A stretch of 64,000 bases of DNA from Pelosinus sp. IPA-1. Its GTDB lineage: Bacteria > Bacillota > Negativicutes > DSM-13327. Under the pieces are notes generated by a model that was given only the letters and a program-made list of their open reading frames with translations, was not told the origin of the DNA and searched no databases. Positions 46,031 through 54,786 of the stretch are shown one piece after another. The stretch spans positions 1 through 64,000 of the forward strand of contig NZ_BSVC01000003.1 in assembly GCF_030269905.1 (NCBI RefSeq), given 5' to 3'. Position 1 is the first letter of the stretch. Every line of letters starts with the position of its first letter. The translations under genes and the position numbers were made by a program.

Positions 46031-46339
46031 ATGAATAAGCCAAAGTTCCATATATTTGTATGTACAAGTTCTAGAATTAATGGGCAACAGAAGGGGTACT
46101 GCCATGCAAAAGGCGGCGTCGATCTTGTTATGAAATTTACCGAAGAAATTGAAGAAAGAGGTTTAGGTGGAGAAGTTTTTGTCAATAACACAGGCTGTTT
46201 CGGTGTTTGTGAACAAGGACCAATTATTGTTGTATATCCTGGAGGTGTTTGGTATAAGGGCGTTACTATTGATGATGTAGAAACGATTATGGAAGAACAC
46301 ATTGAAGGTGGTAATGTTGTTAGCCGATTAGAAATCTAA
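46031..46339 (+). CDS. thioredoxin-like [2Fe-2S] ferredoxin
   Basis: This 102-residue protein has cysteines at 11, 24, 56 and 60, the same numbers as the ligands of the C. pasteurianum [2Fe-2S] ferredoxin, which binds its own MoFe protein. The fold is the Shethna-type thioredoxin-like ferredoxin (FVCTSSR start, NTGCFGVCEQGP centre, YPGGVWYKGV strand). Its place in the nif operon supports a role in nitrogenase or cofactor assembly rather than in general electron flow. AAAGGAAGG precedes the ATG. Confidence 0.92.
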   Translation: MNKPKFHIFVCTSSRINGQQKGYCHAKGGVDLVMKFTEEIEERGLGGEVFVNNTGCFGVCEQGPIIVVYPGGVWYKGVTIDDVETIMEEHIEGGNVVSRLEI

Positions 46340-46367
46340 AGGCGTATTGTGGAAAGGAGTGGTTGCT

Positions 46368-46997
46368 GTGGCAGAGCATATTGCAGTCTGTATGAATGAT
46401 AATGGTGTAACCAGTTCTTTATATGATTCCAGCGCCATTGTCATTTACCAAAAAGAACTCGGTAATTGGAAGATTTTCAAAGATAAAAAATTTTCTTTAG
46501 ATAAACAAGGCGGAATGGCTGAAATGCGAAGGCAAATGGCTGAGTTAGTCCCCTTTTTAGACCAATGTAAGGTTTTTGTTGGAGAGTCTGTTGTTGGTGT
46601 GCCTTACTTTGAATTAGAAAAGATGCAATGCAGTATTTGGGAATTTGAAGGAGAACCATTGTCTTTTCTAGATTATGTTTTAGAACAGGAAGAGAGCAAG
46701 GCACAGGAGAATGCAGTTCAAGGCAGTAATGCTATACCTGTTCCTGTAGAAAGGGAAAATGGAGTTTATTATATATCTATTAAAGAGATTCAAGAGAATA
46801 GTGGTGGAATAACATCGAAACAAGTGCTATTGCCATTTATACGTCAGGGGAAATTTTATAGTTTAGAAGTCCTCTGTAATCATATTCCCCCTTGGCTTGA
46901 AGCAGAATTATCCGTTGGTAATTTAATTGGTCGAGTAGAGAAGCTGGCACCGACAGAAACCCATGTTTATATTGGTAAAAGAGGCTGCGAGACATGA
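46368..46997 (+). CDS. AnfO-family nitrogenase accessory protein
   Basis: The 209-residue protein (from GTG 46368, with AAAGGAG eight bases ahead) matches the AnfO family in pattern: EHIAVCMNDNGVTSSLYDSS, KKFSLDKQGGMAEMRRQM, FLDQCKVFVGESVVGVPYFE and IWEFEGEPLSFLDYVLEQEE. AnfO is best known from Fe-only nitrogenase operons, where its role is not settled. Here it accompanies a Mo-type system, with no anfHDGK in the window. Four bases overlap with nifV-omega (ATGA), so they are translationally coupled. Confidence 0.8.
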   Translation: MAEHIAVCMNDNGVTSSLYDSSAIVIYQKELGNWKIFKDKKFSLDKQGGMAEMRRQMAELVPFLDQCKVFVGESVVGVPYFELEKMQCSIWEFEGEPLSFLDYVLEQEESKAQENAVQGSNAIPVPVERENGVYYISIKEIQENSGGITSKQVLLPFIRQGKFYSLEVLCNHIPPWLEAELSVGNLIGRVEKLAPTETHVYIGKRGCET

Positions 46998-48106
46998 TTT
47001 GGATTGATCAAACCTTACAGGAGGGCTTGGCTAGGGGGCTAAATAGGGGAGAGTTAAAACAGATTTTATCGATTTTACAGAAACTTCACGTAGAGACTAG
47101 TGATGTAATAGTAGCTGACTGGGAACAAAAGGGCTTTTCAGAGCTTACTAGATTCGAGCAAGAGCGACTACGGGGGATTACCAATGGAACCGCAGAGGAA
47201 GTGGAGAGAGCCCATGCCTTAGGTTTCAAAAAAATTATTGTTTCTTGTGCTCCCCATCTGGGGCAAGGTTTAATCAGCCAGGTTTGTGCCGCTTTATTTG
47301 CAGCGAAAAAGATGGGGATGAAGGTGAGTCTTTGTATAGAAAATGCTTCTCAGTTTTCCCTAGAAGAAATCGGTTTTCTTTGGCGAGATATTCCCATTGA
47401 TGGGATAGAATCTTTTATTTATAGTGATAGGGATAGTCTTCTTGATCCTTTATCTACTGCTAGGATTATGGCCTTTTTACGTAAAAAAATTCCTGTTACC
47501 TTAGAATTTCATGGACATAATGCCTATGGGCTGGCGAGTGCTAATGGATTAGCAGCTTTGCAAACTGGTGTAAAGAACATTGCAGTAGCAGTGGCTGGCA
47601 TAGGCTTACACGGGCATGCAGCTATAGAAGAACTTATAATGGCGCGAAAGAGTTTATTAGGCGAAGGATCTGGGGTGAATTCCCAGTTGGCTCAGCTATG
47701 TTCACAGATGATATCCCTTATAGGACTTAACGTTCCAAGTAGTAAGTCTATTATCGGGCGGGATATTTTTGCACATGAATCGGGAATTCATGTAGATGGA
47801 GTAGTTAAAAATCCACAGTTGTATGAAGCTTTTTCTCCTGAGGAAGTCGGGTTAGAAAGACGTTTGGTAATTGGTAAACATTCCGGAACATCATCCATAC
47901 AGGCTAAGTTTCGCCAGTGGAATCAAATTCTGCCTGTAGCGGATGCACAAATTTTATTAAAGCAGGTGCGTGAATTGGCTGTGGCGGAAAAAAAAGAAGT
48001 AGATGATAATGCTTTATGGGGAATGTACCAGGCGATGATCTCTAAACGCAGTAAGAGATTCTCCACAATCGAGGTTAAGCACCAACGTTTTGTTGCAGGT
48101 GTTTGA
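46994..48106 (+). CDS. nifVomega: homocitrate synthase omega subunit
   Basis: This 370-residue protein has a degenerate TIM barrel at its N terminus (IDQTLQEGL where active enzymes have D-x-TLRDGEQ). The intact C-terminal part of LeuA/NifV enzymes follows (ESGIHVDGVVKNP...IGKHSGTSSIQ, about 270-310). This is what the omega subunit of the split C. pasteurianum homocitrate synthase contributes. The metal-site HGHNAYGLASANG sequence remains. It needs the alpha subunit encoded next for activity. Confidence 0.88.
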   Translation: MIWIDQTLQEGLARGLNRGELKQILSILQKLHVETSDVIVADWEQKGFSELTRFEQERLRGITNGTAEEVERAHALGFKKIIVSCAPHLGQGLISQVCAALFAAKKMGMKVSLCIENASQFSLEEIGFLWRDIPIDGIESFIYSDRDSLLDPLSTARIMAFLRKKIPVTLEFHGHNAYGLASANGLAALQTGVKNIAVAVAGIGLHGHAAIEELIMARKSLLGEGSGVNSQLAQLCSQMISLIGLNVPSSKSIIGRDIFAHESGIHVDGVVKNPQLYEAFSPEEVGLERRLVIGKHSGTSSIQAKFRQWNQILPVADAQILLKQVRELAVAEKKEVDDNALWGMYQAMISKRSKRFSTIEVKHQRFVAGV

Positions 48107-48295
48107 CCTCAACTTTTTTATATCTAGAATCTATATAATAAATATTGGCTATGTTGTTGGTTGCTAGGAATGGTATAGGGCATCTCTTGTTTCCTACGTA
48201 ATGCTTTAGTTGTACCCAATCCTGAAGAGTGTTGTCTATATATTAAAATTAAAATATCTAGATGTTTGATAGTAGAAGGGAAAGGATGGATCAGT

Positions 48296-49150
48296 ATGCA
48301 AGAGGTAAGAAGGGCAGAAATTGTGGATACTACTCTTAGAGATGGGGAACAGTCGCCGGGCATCGTTTTTTCAGTGCAGGATAAAGTAAAGATTGCTACT
48401 GCGTTAGATAAGGCGGGCATTCCATGGATTGAAGCTGGCGTTCCTGCCATGGGAGGCGACGAGCAAGAAGCTATGAAAATGGTATTGGCAGAGCCACTGA
48501 AAGCAAAGATAATTGCTTGGAATCGCGCCAATAAAGAGGATATTTTAGCGTCCATTTCTTGTGGCTTTTCCTATTTGCATATTTCCGTTCCTGTTTCCGA
48601 TTTGCATATAAAGCAGAAATTGAAAAAAGACAGAGCGTGGGTACTAGATCAATTAGAAAAGTCTATCTTATTCGCGCAAAGTTTTGGTTGTACTGTTACT
48701 GTAGGGGCTGAGGATGCTTCAAGAGCTGACCGGGAATATTTTTTGCAAGTAGCAGATGTAGCGGCAAGGCTGGGGGCAATCCACATTCGTTATGCAGATA
48801 CGGTAGGGTGTCTAAACCCTTTGATTACCCACGCTATTTTCCAAGAACTAATTCCACGCTGCCCTTTGCCCGTTGAAGTACACATGCATAATGATTTTGG
48901 CTTAGCAGGTGCCAATACTATAGTCGCTTTGCAGGCTGGAGCAGATTTAGCCAGTACAACCGTTGCTGGTATTGGGGAGCGGGCAGGTAATGCAGCTTTA
49001 GAGGAGGTTGTTACAGCCTTGCAAGTTATGTACGGTATTAGTACTCCTATTGATAAAGACGCCTTTTTAGGTCTTAGTGACTTAGTAATGCAGGCCAGTG
49101 ATAAAACAACTTTTCCTTATAAGCCAATTACTGGTAGTGCATTCGCCTAA
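48296..49150 (+). CDS. nifValpha: homocitrate synthase alpha (catalytic) subunit
   Basis: The 284-residue protein is the catalytic TIM barrel of homocitrate synthase: VDTTLRDGEQSPG (about 12-24), EAGVPAMGGDE, HMHNDFGLAGAN (metal-binding histidines) and GIGERAGNAALEEVV. It lacks the C-terminal domain, which the omega gene supplies. Homocitrate is the organic ligand of FeMo-cofactor. AAAGGATGG marks ATG 48296; the frame is open from TTG 48266 but without a ribosome site. A 190-base gap after nifV-omega holds no gene. Confidence 0.92.
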   Translation: MQEVRRAEIVDTTLRDGEQSPGIVFSVQDKVKIATALDKAGIPWIEAGVPAMGGDEQEAMKMVLAEPLKAKIIAWNRANKEDILASISCGFSYLHISVPVSDLHIKQKLKKDRAWVLDQLEKSILFAQSFGCTVTVGAEDASRADREYFLQVADVAARLGAIHIRYADTVGCLNPLITHAIFQELIPRCPLPVEVHMHNDFGLAGANTIVALQAGADLASTTVAGIGERAGNAALEEVVTALQVMYGISTPIDKDAFLGLSDLVMQASDKTTFPYKPITGSAFA

Positions 49151-49216
49151 GCCTAATATATCGGCCATAGTACCTGGAGAAAGTCTACTGCATTAACCTA
49201 TTTATAGGATAATATC

Positions 49217-49267
49217 TAAACTCCAAGAGGAGCTTGCGTCAGCAAGTTTTTCCTGGAGTTTTATTTG
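49217..49267 (+). terminator. probable terminator of the nif operon
   Basis: AAACTCCA...AGCTTGC GTCA GCAAGTT...TGGAGTTTT with an inner mismatch, followed by TATTTG. Confidence 0.7.
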
Positions 49268-49426
49268 CAGGAATTTATGAATTTAGTATGGAATTAGAAA
49301 AAGTGGATCTCAATAAGGTTGTTGGAATGCATAGTAATTAAGACACCTAAAATAAGGACCGTAGGCCAAGTATTGAAAAAAAGAATACATTGTTAGATGT
49401 GTCGATAAAATAGATTGAGGTGAAAT

Positions 49427-50134
49427 ATGGATGTTATAGATTTTTCTTTACGTTTGAGTGCGGCTTTAGTTTTTGGTGCAGCCATTGGTTTTGAACGTCA
49501 AAGGCGGCAGCGTATGGCAGGGATTCGAACCAATGCTTTGGTTTGTGTAGGGGCTGCTATGTTCGTAATGCTGGGGTTATTAACACCAAATGAGGCCAGT
49601 CCTACTAGAATAGCAGCCCAAGTAGTCACTGGTATTGGTTTTTTGGGGGCTGGCGTTATTATGCGGGATGGCCTCAATGTTCGAGGCATGAACACAGCGG
49701 CAACCATGTGGTGTGTAGCAGCAGTAGGTACTCTTACTGGGATGGGATTTATTCTGCACGCAGGGGTTGGAATGATAGTGATCCTAATTGCTAACGTTTT
49801 ACTAAGGCCCTTAGCACGTATCATCAATGACAAACCGATGCTTATGGAAGATACAGAAATACGTTACTTTTTCCGTGCAGTATGTCGTACAGAAGGAGAA
49901 GTTCATGTGCGGAATTTATTGTTGCATATTGCGCATGAGGAACCCGTGATGCTAAGAGCAATTCATAGTGAAGATTTAGAGAACTCAGAGATGGTAGAAG
50001 TTGTGGCACAATTTGTTGCCAATAAACGTACAGACAAATCTATGGAGCAAATTGTAAGTCGTTTGAGTATAGAGTCTTCTGTCAATGCAGTTAGTTGGCG
50101 GATTATGGATAATATTGATAATGATGCGGATTGA
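49427..50134 (+). CDS. MgtC/SapB-family membrane protein
   Basis: The 235-residue protein has four N-terminal membrane segments with the family sequences ALVFGAAIGFERQRRQRMAG (about 14-33), NALVCVGAAMFVMLG, VVTGIGFLGAGVIMRDG and GMNTAATMWCVAAVGTL. A C-terminal cytoplasmic ACT-like domain (about 150-230) follows. In other bacteria MgtC proteins are tied to Mg2+ limitation and to control of F-ATPase; the biochemical role here is unproven. GAGGTG precedes the ATG. A channel-like gene follows 27 bases on. Confidence 0.87.
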   Translation: MDVIDFSLRLSAALVFGAAIGFERQRRQRMAGIRTNALVCVGAAMFVMLGLLTPNEASPTRIAAQVVTGIGFLGAGVIMRDGLNVRGMNTAATMWCVAAVGTLTGMGFILHAGVGMIVILIANVLLRPLARIINDKPMLMEDTEIRYFFRAVCRTEGEVHVRNLLLHIAHEEPVMLRAIHSEDLENSEMVEVVAQFVANKRTDKSMEQIVSRLSIESSVNAVSWRIMDNIDNDAD

Positions 50135-50161
50135 CCTCCTAGGAAAAAAGGGAGCAGTAGT

Positions 50162-50782
50162 GTGAGTGTATTAAATTTATTTGAAATTATTGGAACAGTA
50201 GCTTTTGCAGCAGCAGGGGCCTTGATTGGAATTGAAAAGAAACTTGATATTTTTGGTGTATTTATGTTGGCGCTAACAACTGCGGTAGGTGGAGGTATTT
50301 TCCGCGATATGCTTATCGGTGTCACACCTCCAACTGCCTTCGTATTTCCCCTATTTACAATCATCAGTTTGATTACAGCAATTGTGGTTTGTGTCGGATA
50401 TAAATGGATTAGTAAATTCAATAATATTATATTAATTTGTGATGCAGTAGGCCTAGGAGCTTTTACGGCAGCGGGGGCTAATTTGTCAATTACCTATGAA
50501 TATCATCGATTATTTATTACTGTTACCATGGCTGTATTAAGTGGTGTAGGTGGCGGTGTAATCCGTGATGTGTTTGTACGGGATATTCCCTTTATTTTTC
50601 AAAAGGAAGTTTATGCAGTGGCCTCTATAGTCGGTGCCATATGTTTTTTCTATGCTAAGCCATCTATGCAAGGTAATGGTGCCATGTATTTGTGCTTTTT
50701 AGTTACTGTATGCATACGCATGATTTGTATGAGATATGATATTCATTTGCCGGTTATTGGCACAAAATCAAGTAAGAAATAA
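50162..50782 (+). CDS. trimeric intracellular cation (TRIC)-like channel, UPF0126
   Basis: The 206-residue protein has seven hydrophobic segments in two repeated halves: EIIGTVAFAAAGALIGIEKK and TTAVGGGIFRDML in the first half, CDAVGLGAFTAAGA and SGVGGGVIRDVFVRDIPF in the second. The GGG-x-x-RD motifs of both halves mark prokaryotic TRIC channels, which conduct monovalent cations. GTG start after AAAAGGGAG. Probably co-transcribed with the MgtC gene. Confidence 0.87.
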   Translation: MSVLNLFEIIGTVAFAAAGALIGIEKKLDIFGVFMLALTTAVGGGIFRDMLIGVTPPTAFVFPLFTIISLITAIVVCVGYKWISKFNNIILICDAVGLGAFTAAGANLSITYEYHRLFITVTMAVLSGVGGGVIRDVFVRDIPFIFQKEVYAVASIVGAICFFYAKPSMQGNGAMYLCFLVTVCIRMICMRYDIHLPVIGTKSSKK

Positions 50783-50802
50783 AAGAATATGGGAGAGGCA
50801 AG

Positions 50803-51777
50803 ATGGAAAATAAAAAAATTAAAGATTTTCAATCGGGCGATTTGGTGCAAAGTTACTTTTTAGTGAAGGCCGCTGAATATAAAACTACAAGCAATCAAAA
50901 AAACTATCTTGATTTGACATTGGTAGATCAGACGGGTGAAATCAATGCTAAGCTTTGGGATTATAGTTTAGAAACCGAGCCCCAATATGTCTCTAGTATG
51001 TTAGTTCGGGTAAGAGGAACGGTTTCCGAATGGCAGAATCGGCTGCAACTTAAGGTCGACAGAATACGAATGGCTACTGAGGAAGATAATCTAGACGTAG
51101 GTGATTTTGTACCAGTAGCTCCTTATAGCCCAGAAGTAATGTTTGCTGAAATTGAAGAATATATAGGCATGATTAAAAATACGGATATATATAAGATTGT
51201 CAGTACTTTAGTCACTAATAATAAAGAAAAACTATTGTTATATCCAGCCGCTAAGCAAAATCATCATGCGATTCGTTCGGGCCTTTTATATCATATTACC
51301 ACTATGCTCAAAATGGGAAGAAAAGTAAGTGAAGTATATATAGGCCTTAACCGGGATCTTTTATTTGCGGGGATCATTTTGCATGATATTGCGAAAACAG
51401 CTGAGATGAATGCAAGCGAGCTTGGTATTGTCTCTGAATATACAGTGGAAGGTGAGCTCCTTGGACATATAATTCAAGGCATAAAAATGATTGAAAAGAC
51501 GGCTATTGAGCTGGGGGTAGACCAAGAGGTCTCCTTATTGTTACAACATATGACATTGTCTCATCACTATGAGCCAGAGTTTGGTAGTCCTAAACGACCG
51601 ATGATTCCAGAAGCCGAAATTCTGCATTATCTCGATATGATGGATGCTAGAATGTATGATATGAGGCGAGCCTTAGAAAAGGTGGAAGATAAACAATTCT
51701 CCGATAAAATATGGCTGCTAAATAATCGCAAATTATATAAATCAGCTATAAAGTACAATGGAGAAAATGTAGAATGA
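50803..51777 (+). CDS. 3'-5' exoribonuclease YhaM family (OB fold plus HD domain)
   Basis: The 324-residue protein has an N-terminal OB-fold (about 12-95, NYLDLTLVDQTGEINAKLWD) and an HD phosphohydrolase domain (about 150-300). The latter has HHAIRSGLLYHITTM, the HD pair in IILHDIAKTAEM and a later His in LSHHYEPEFGSPKRPM. This is the architecture of YhaM/CBF1, a Mn-dependent exonuclease of RNA and single-stranded DNA. ATG follows GGGAGAGG. It lies 20 bases behind the TRIC-like gene. Confidence 0.9.
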   Translation: MENKKIKDFQSGDLVQSYFLVKAAEYKTTSNQKNYLDLTLVDQTGEINAKLWDYSLETEPQYVSSMLVRVRGTVSEWQNRLQLKVDRIRMATEEDNLDVGDFVPVAPYSPEVMFAEIEEYIGMIKNTDIYKIVSTLVTNNKEKLLLYPAAKQNHHAIRSGLLYHITTMLKMGRKVSEVYIGLNRDLLFAGIILHDIAKTAEMNASELGIVSEYTVEGELLGHIIQGIKMIEKTAIELGVDQEVSLLLQHMTLSHHYEPEFGSPKRPMIPEAEILHYLDMMDARMYDMRRALEKVEDKQFSDKIWLLNNRKLYKSAIKYNGENVE

Positions 51778-51810
51778 TAATTCCATTTTTCGAGTAAGAA
51801 AAATAGTGAT

Positions 51811-51908
51811 ATAAGAAAAGACTTGACTTGTGCCAAGTCCTTAGACGCAGGCAGAAGCCTTAGTCGTTCTTACTTGGAATCAAGAAAGTGGTATATTTTC
51901 TGATTCCG
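51811..51908 (-). repeat. repeat family B, copy 2 (inverted)
   Basis: Reverse complement of the B unit: ATAAGAAAAGACTTG at the left end and TGATTCCG at the right. It sits between the exonuclease and glycosyltransferase genes. Confidence 0.9.
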
Positions 51909-51989
51909 CTAGAAAAGGGAAGGCTCTTTAAAGAGCACTTCCCTTTCGTTTTAAAAATAACTAATGGAAAGGTGAGGAAAGATAGAGTG

Positions 51990-53333
51990 ATGAATGCACA
52001 GTCACATTTTGACAATGGAGTTGAAGCAGCCCACAGGGGCGATGCATTGCAAGCAATCGATTTCTTTCGGCAAGCTATCTTATTGAAGTCAGATTATGCT
52101 GAAGCTTATAATGCTATAGGGGCATTGTTAATAAATATGAATCATTTAAGTCAAGCAGAATATTATCTTCACCGAGCTATAGAATTTAAGGATAACTATC
52201 ATGAGGCGTTTTATAACTTAGGAACATTATTTAATAAGATAGGCCTTCTATATGAAGCGGAAATATGCCTTCATGAAGCGATAAACCTAGATCCAAATTT
52301 TCCGGAAGCACATTTTCGACTTGGAATGGTTTTCAAACAGATGGAACGTTTAGAAAAAGCAGAAACGCATCTGTGTAAGGCTGTCGAACTGCGACCTAAC
52401 TTTAAAGAGGCTGATTTCGCTTTGGGAATACTATACTTGCTTCGAGGTGAGTATGAGAAAGGTTGGAAACGTTATGAATTGCGTCGCAAAATATTTGACT
52501 CTTTTGATCCTGGGATCAGCCACTGGGAAATAAAAGACCTGATAGGAGAAAAGGTTGTATTATTTCATGAACAAGGTTTTGGCGATACGATACATTTCTC
52601 AAGGTATGTTAAAGAGATTACAAAAGTAGCTGCTGAAGTAGTTTTGCTAGTTCCTAAGCAGTTAGAAAGAATAATGTCTAGCTCACTAAAAAATATTACA
52701 ATTCATTCGGATGAAAAAATGGTAGGAGAATATAAATTTTCCTGTCCATTACCTACGCTTCCTTTTTTATTTAATACCACTTTACATACAATTCCCAAAT
52801 CCATTCCATACATAAAGATAAATAATGACGTTATAGAAAAATGGCGTAATATTGTAGAAAAAGAAATAAACCTAAATAAGTATAAGGTTGGTGTAGCTTG
52901 GGCTGGAAACCCGAATCATAAAAATGATCGAAATAGGTCAATTCCGTTTGGTTTGTTTAAACAGCTTTTTTCTCTCAAGGTAGTAAGTTGGATAAGCCTG
53001 CAGGTAGATGAGCGAGTCAATGATTTACGAACATTTCCTAATGAAGTAATAGACTTCCATGAATATATGAGTGATTTTGCCGAAACGGCAGGACTTATTG
53101 AAAATATTGATCTCATTATAACAGTAGATACGGCAGTTGCACACTTAGCGGGAGCTATGGGAAAAGAAACGTGGCTTCTTTTGCCGATTGATCCTGATTG
53201 GCGTTGGCAAACCCAGTGCCAAAATAGTCCTTGGTATCCAACTATACGTATTTTTCGCCAACTTCATATTGGTGATTGGCAAGAAGTTTTGGCTAGAGTA
53301 ATAGTTGCTTTGGATGCTAAACTTAAAAAGTAA
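51990..53333 (+). CDS. TPR protein with GT9-like glycosyltransferase domain
   Basis: From ATG 51990 (AGGTGAGG upstream; GTG 51987 is equally possible) the protein has 447 residues. About five tetratricopeptide repeats fill residues 5-165 (HFDNGVEAAHRGDALQAIDF, AYNAIGALL, AFYNLGTLF, AHFRLGMVF, ADFALGILY). Residues about 180-445 resemble ADP-heptose/GT9-type transferases (FHEQGFGDTIHFSRYV, VGVAWAGNPNHKNDRNRS, DLIITVDTAVAHLAGAMG, WLLLPIDPDWRW). Such TPR-GT proteins glycosylate surface or flagellar proteins in related bacteria. The next two genes encode Ser/Thr-rich proteins that could be substrates. Confidence 0.82.
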   Translation: MNAQSHFDNGVEAAHRGDALQAIDFFRQAILLKSDYAEAYNAIGALLINMNHLSQAEYYLHRAIEFKDNYHEAFYNLGTLFNKIGLLYEAEICLHEAINLDPNFPEAHFRLGMVFKQMERLEKAETHLCKAVELRPNFKEADFALGILYLLRGEYEKGWKRYELRRKIFDSFDPGISHWEIKDLIGEKVVLFHEQGFGDTIHFSRYVKEITKVAAEVVLLVPKQLERIMSSSLKNITIHSDEKMVGEYKFSCPLPTLPFLFNTTLHTIPKSIPYIKINNDVIEKWRNIVEKEINLNKYKVGVAWAGNPNHKNDRNRSIPFGLFKQLFSLKVVSWISLQVDERVNDLRTFPNEVIDFHEYMSDFAETAGLIENIDLIITVDTAVAHLAGAMGKETWLLLPIDPDWRWQTQCQNSPWYPTIRIFRQLHIGDWQEVLARVIVALDAKLKK

Positions 53334-53417
53334 CAATAAATTACAAAAAACAAAGGCAATTCCAATATTCTGCATCGATATAAAAAATAGACCAACTATA
53401 TAAAGGGGGAAAAGTTA

Positions 53418-54275
53418 ATGTCTATTTCGTCAATCAGTTCTAATGATGCATATTGGGAATTACTAGCCAAGAAAGCAAGTGCAAAAGCAAGTGCAACAAC
53501 ATCCACCACCACAACAGCAACGGATGATAGTACTTCTTCGACAAAAAAAACGAGTAGTACTGACACACAAGACAGCTTTGCGGAGTTAATTTCTATGCTG
53601 TCAGCAATGTCAGCCACGTACGCTGGTAATACGCAAACCAATACTAGTGGGGATTCTGGTTCCGATTCCGATCTTAGAAGTTTTCTAGAGAAAGTTAAAG
53701 CGGGAACTGTTACCACAGAAGATCTAACAACTATGCAAGCTTCTCTTGCCAATGCGCCAACAAGGCCTAAACAAGGTGCTGGCACAAACAATGATTTCGA
53801 TTCAAACCTTACTGCTTTTCTAGATAAAGTGAAGGCTGGAACGGTTACCACAGATGATCTTACAAGTATGCAAGCTCTTCTTGCCAATGGTCCCACGCCT
53901 CCAGGTCATAGTGAAAGCAATAATTTTGATTCAAGCCTTACCGCTTTCCTTGATAAAGTGAAAAATGGAACTGTTACTACAGATGATCTAACAAGTATGC
54001 AAGCCCTTCTTGCTAGTGGCCCCACAGCATCTAGCCAGAGTGCTAGCACAAGTAATGATTTTGATTCTAGCCTAACGTCCTTTTTGGATAAAGTGAAAAA
54101 TGGAACTGTAACTACAGATGATTTAACAAGCCTACAAACTCTTCTTGCTAATGGAGCGAAGCCACTTAAACAAGACAATCAAGATTTATCGCAACAATTA
54201 CTTGCCCTAGCTGCTAATTCCTACGAAAATGATTATCAATCGATTGATAGCGCAACCGCTTCTTGGAAAGTTTAA
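53418..54275 (+). CDS. Ser/Thr-rich protein with four 45-residue tandem repeats
   Basis: Not a family I can name. The 285 residues start with a Ser/Thr/Ala-rich segment (about 20-80) without signal peptide or membrane span. Four repeats follow (about 83-113, 127-160, 170-202, 216-247), each carrying FLDKVKNGTVTTDDLTSMQALL and joined by Pro/Ser/Gly linkers; periods are 45, 43 and 45 residues. Each repeat should form two helices around a short TxxDL turn, loosely like an EF-hand or dockerin hairpin but without the calcium-loop pattern. AAAGGGGG precedes the ATG. The absence of a signal peptide and the neighbouring glycosyltransferase suggest flagellar-type or other non-Sec export. Confidence 0.75.
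   Translation: MSISSISSNDAYWELLAKKASAKASATTSTTTTATDDSTSSTKKTSSTDTQDSFAELISMLSAMSATYAGNTQTNTSGDSGSDSDLRSFLEKVKAGTVTTEDLTTMQASLANAPTRPKQGAGTNNDFDSNLTAFLDKVKAGTVTTDDLTSMQALLANGPTPPGHSESNNFDSSLTAFLDKVKNGTVTTDDLTSMQALLASGPTASSQSASTSNDFDSSLTSFLDKVKNGTVTTDDLTSLQTLLANGAKPLKQDNQDLSQQLLALAANSYENDYQSIDSATASWKV
53664..54158 (+). repeat. four tandem repeats of about 135 bp
   Basis: DNA units coding the repeats above. Copies 3 and 4 are the most similar (GATAAAGTGAAAAATGGAAC shared), pointing to recent duplication. Confidence 0.85.
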
Positions 54276-54348
54276 ATAATAAGTACGAAATTATTATTTA
54301 AATATGTCATAGATATATCGTTTATGGCAAGAAAAAGGAGGCCTAATT

Positions 54349-54690
54349 ATGTCGATAGCAATTAGCGGCAGTACTCAAACCAGTCAATCTAGTTCTGAAA
54401 GTAATGTATCTACGTTACAAAAGCAGTTAAAAAGTCTTACAAGCCAAATACAAAAATTGCAAACGGAAGATGCGACCAAAAATGCAAAACAAATTGAGTT
54501 GCTTGAACAGCAAATGCAACAAATTCAAATGCAAATTCAACAAGCACAACAAAAATATCAATCGCAAAATTCCAATAAGAATCAAAATACTTCAGCAAAG
54601 TCAGAGATTGGTCCTGCCTATGAAGTAAGTCTTACCCAAACTAACAATCAAACGGCTCTTAGCAGTGAAGAAGCGTCAGGAACAGAATGA
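54349..54690 (+). CDS. FlxA-like coiled-coil protein
   Basis: This 113-residue, Gln/Ser-rich protein has a central coiled coil (about 20-73: LQKQLKSLTSQIQKLQTEDA, then LLEQQMQQIQMQIQQAQQ). The STLQKQLKSLTSQIQKL part resembles FlxA, a small protein of the flagellar regulon in enterobacteria. It starts MSIAISGS, like the MSISSISS of the preceding protein, so the two may share an export or recognition signal. AAAGGAGG precedes the ATG. It is soluble and lacks Cys. Confidence 0.7.
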   Translation: MSIAISGSTQTSQSSSESNVSTLQKQLKSLTSQIQKLQTEDATKNAKQIELLEQQMQQIQMQIQQAQQKYQSQNSNKNQNTSAKSEIGPAYEVSLTQTNNQTALSSEEASGTE

Positions 54691-54744
54691 TACCAAATCA
54701 TAAGCAACAGTATTCCATTCAGTATAGCGAAGTTAAATAATTAA

Positions 54745-54782
54745 AAAACAGGGAACGGTCTTCAAACCGTTCCCTGTTTTCT
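54745..54782. terminator. bidirectional terminator between flxA-like and dapL genes
   Basis: AAAACAGGGAACGGT / ACCGTTCCCTGTTTT with A and T runs on both flanks. Confidence 0.9.
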
Positions 54783-54786
54783 CTTA

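Noticed and set aside
53396-54178. Long repeated open frames antisense to the tandem-repeat protein
   Set aside because: They arise from the repeated sense sequence; no start signals and no plausible protein character.
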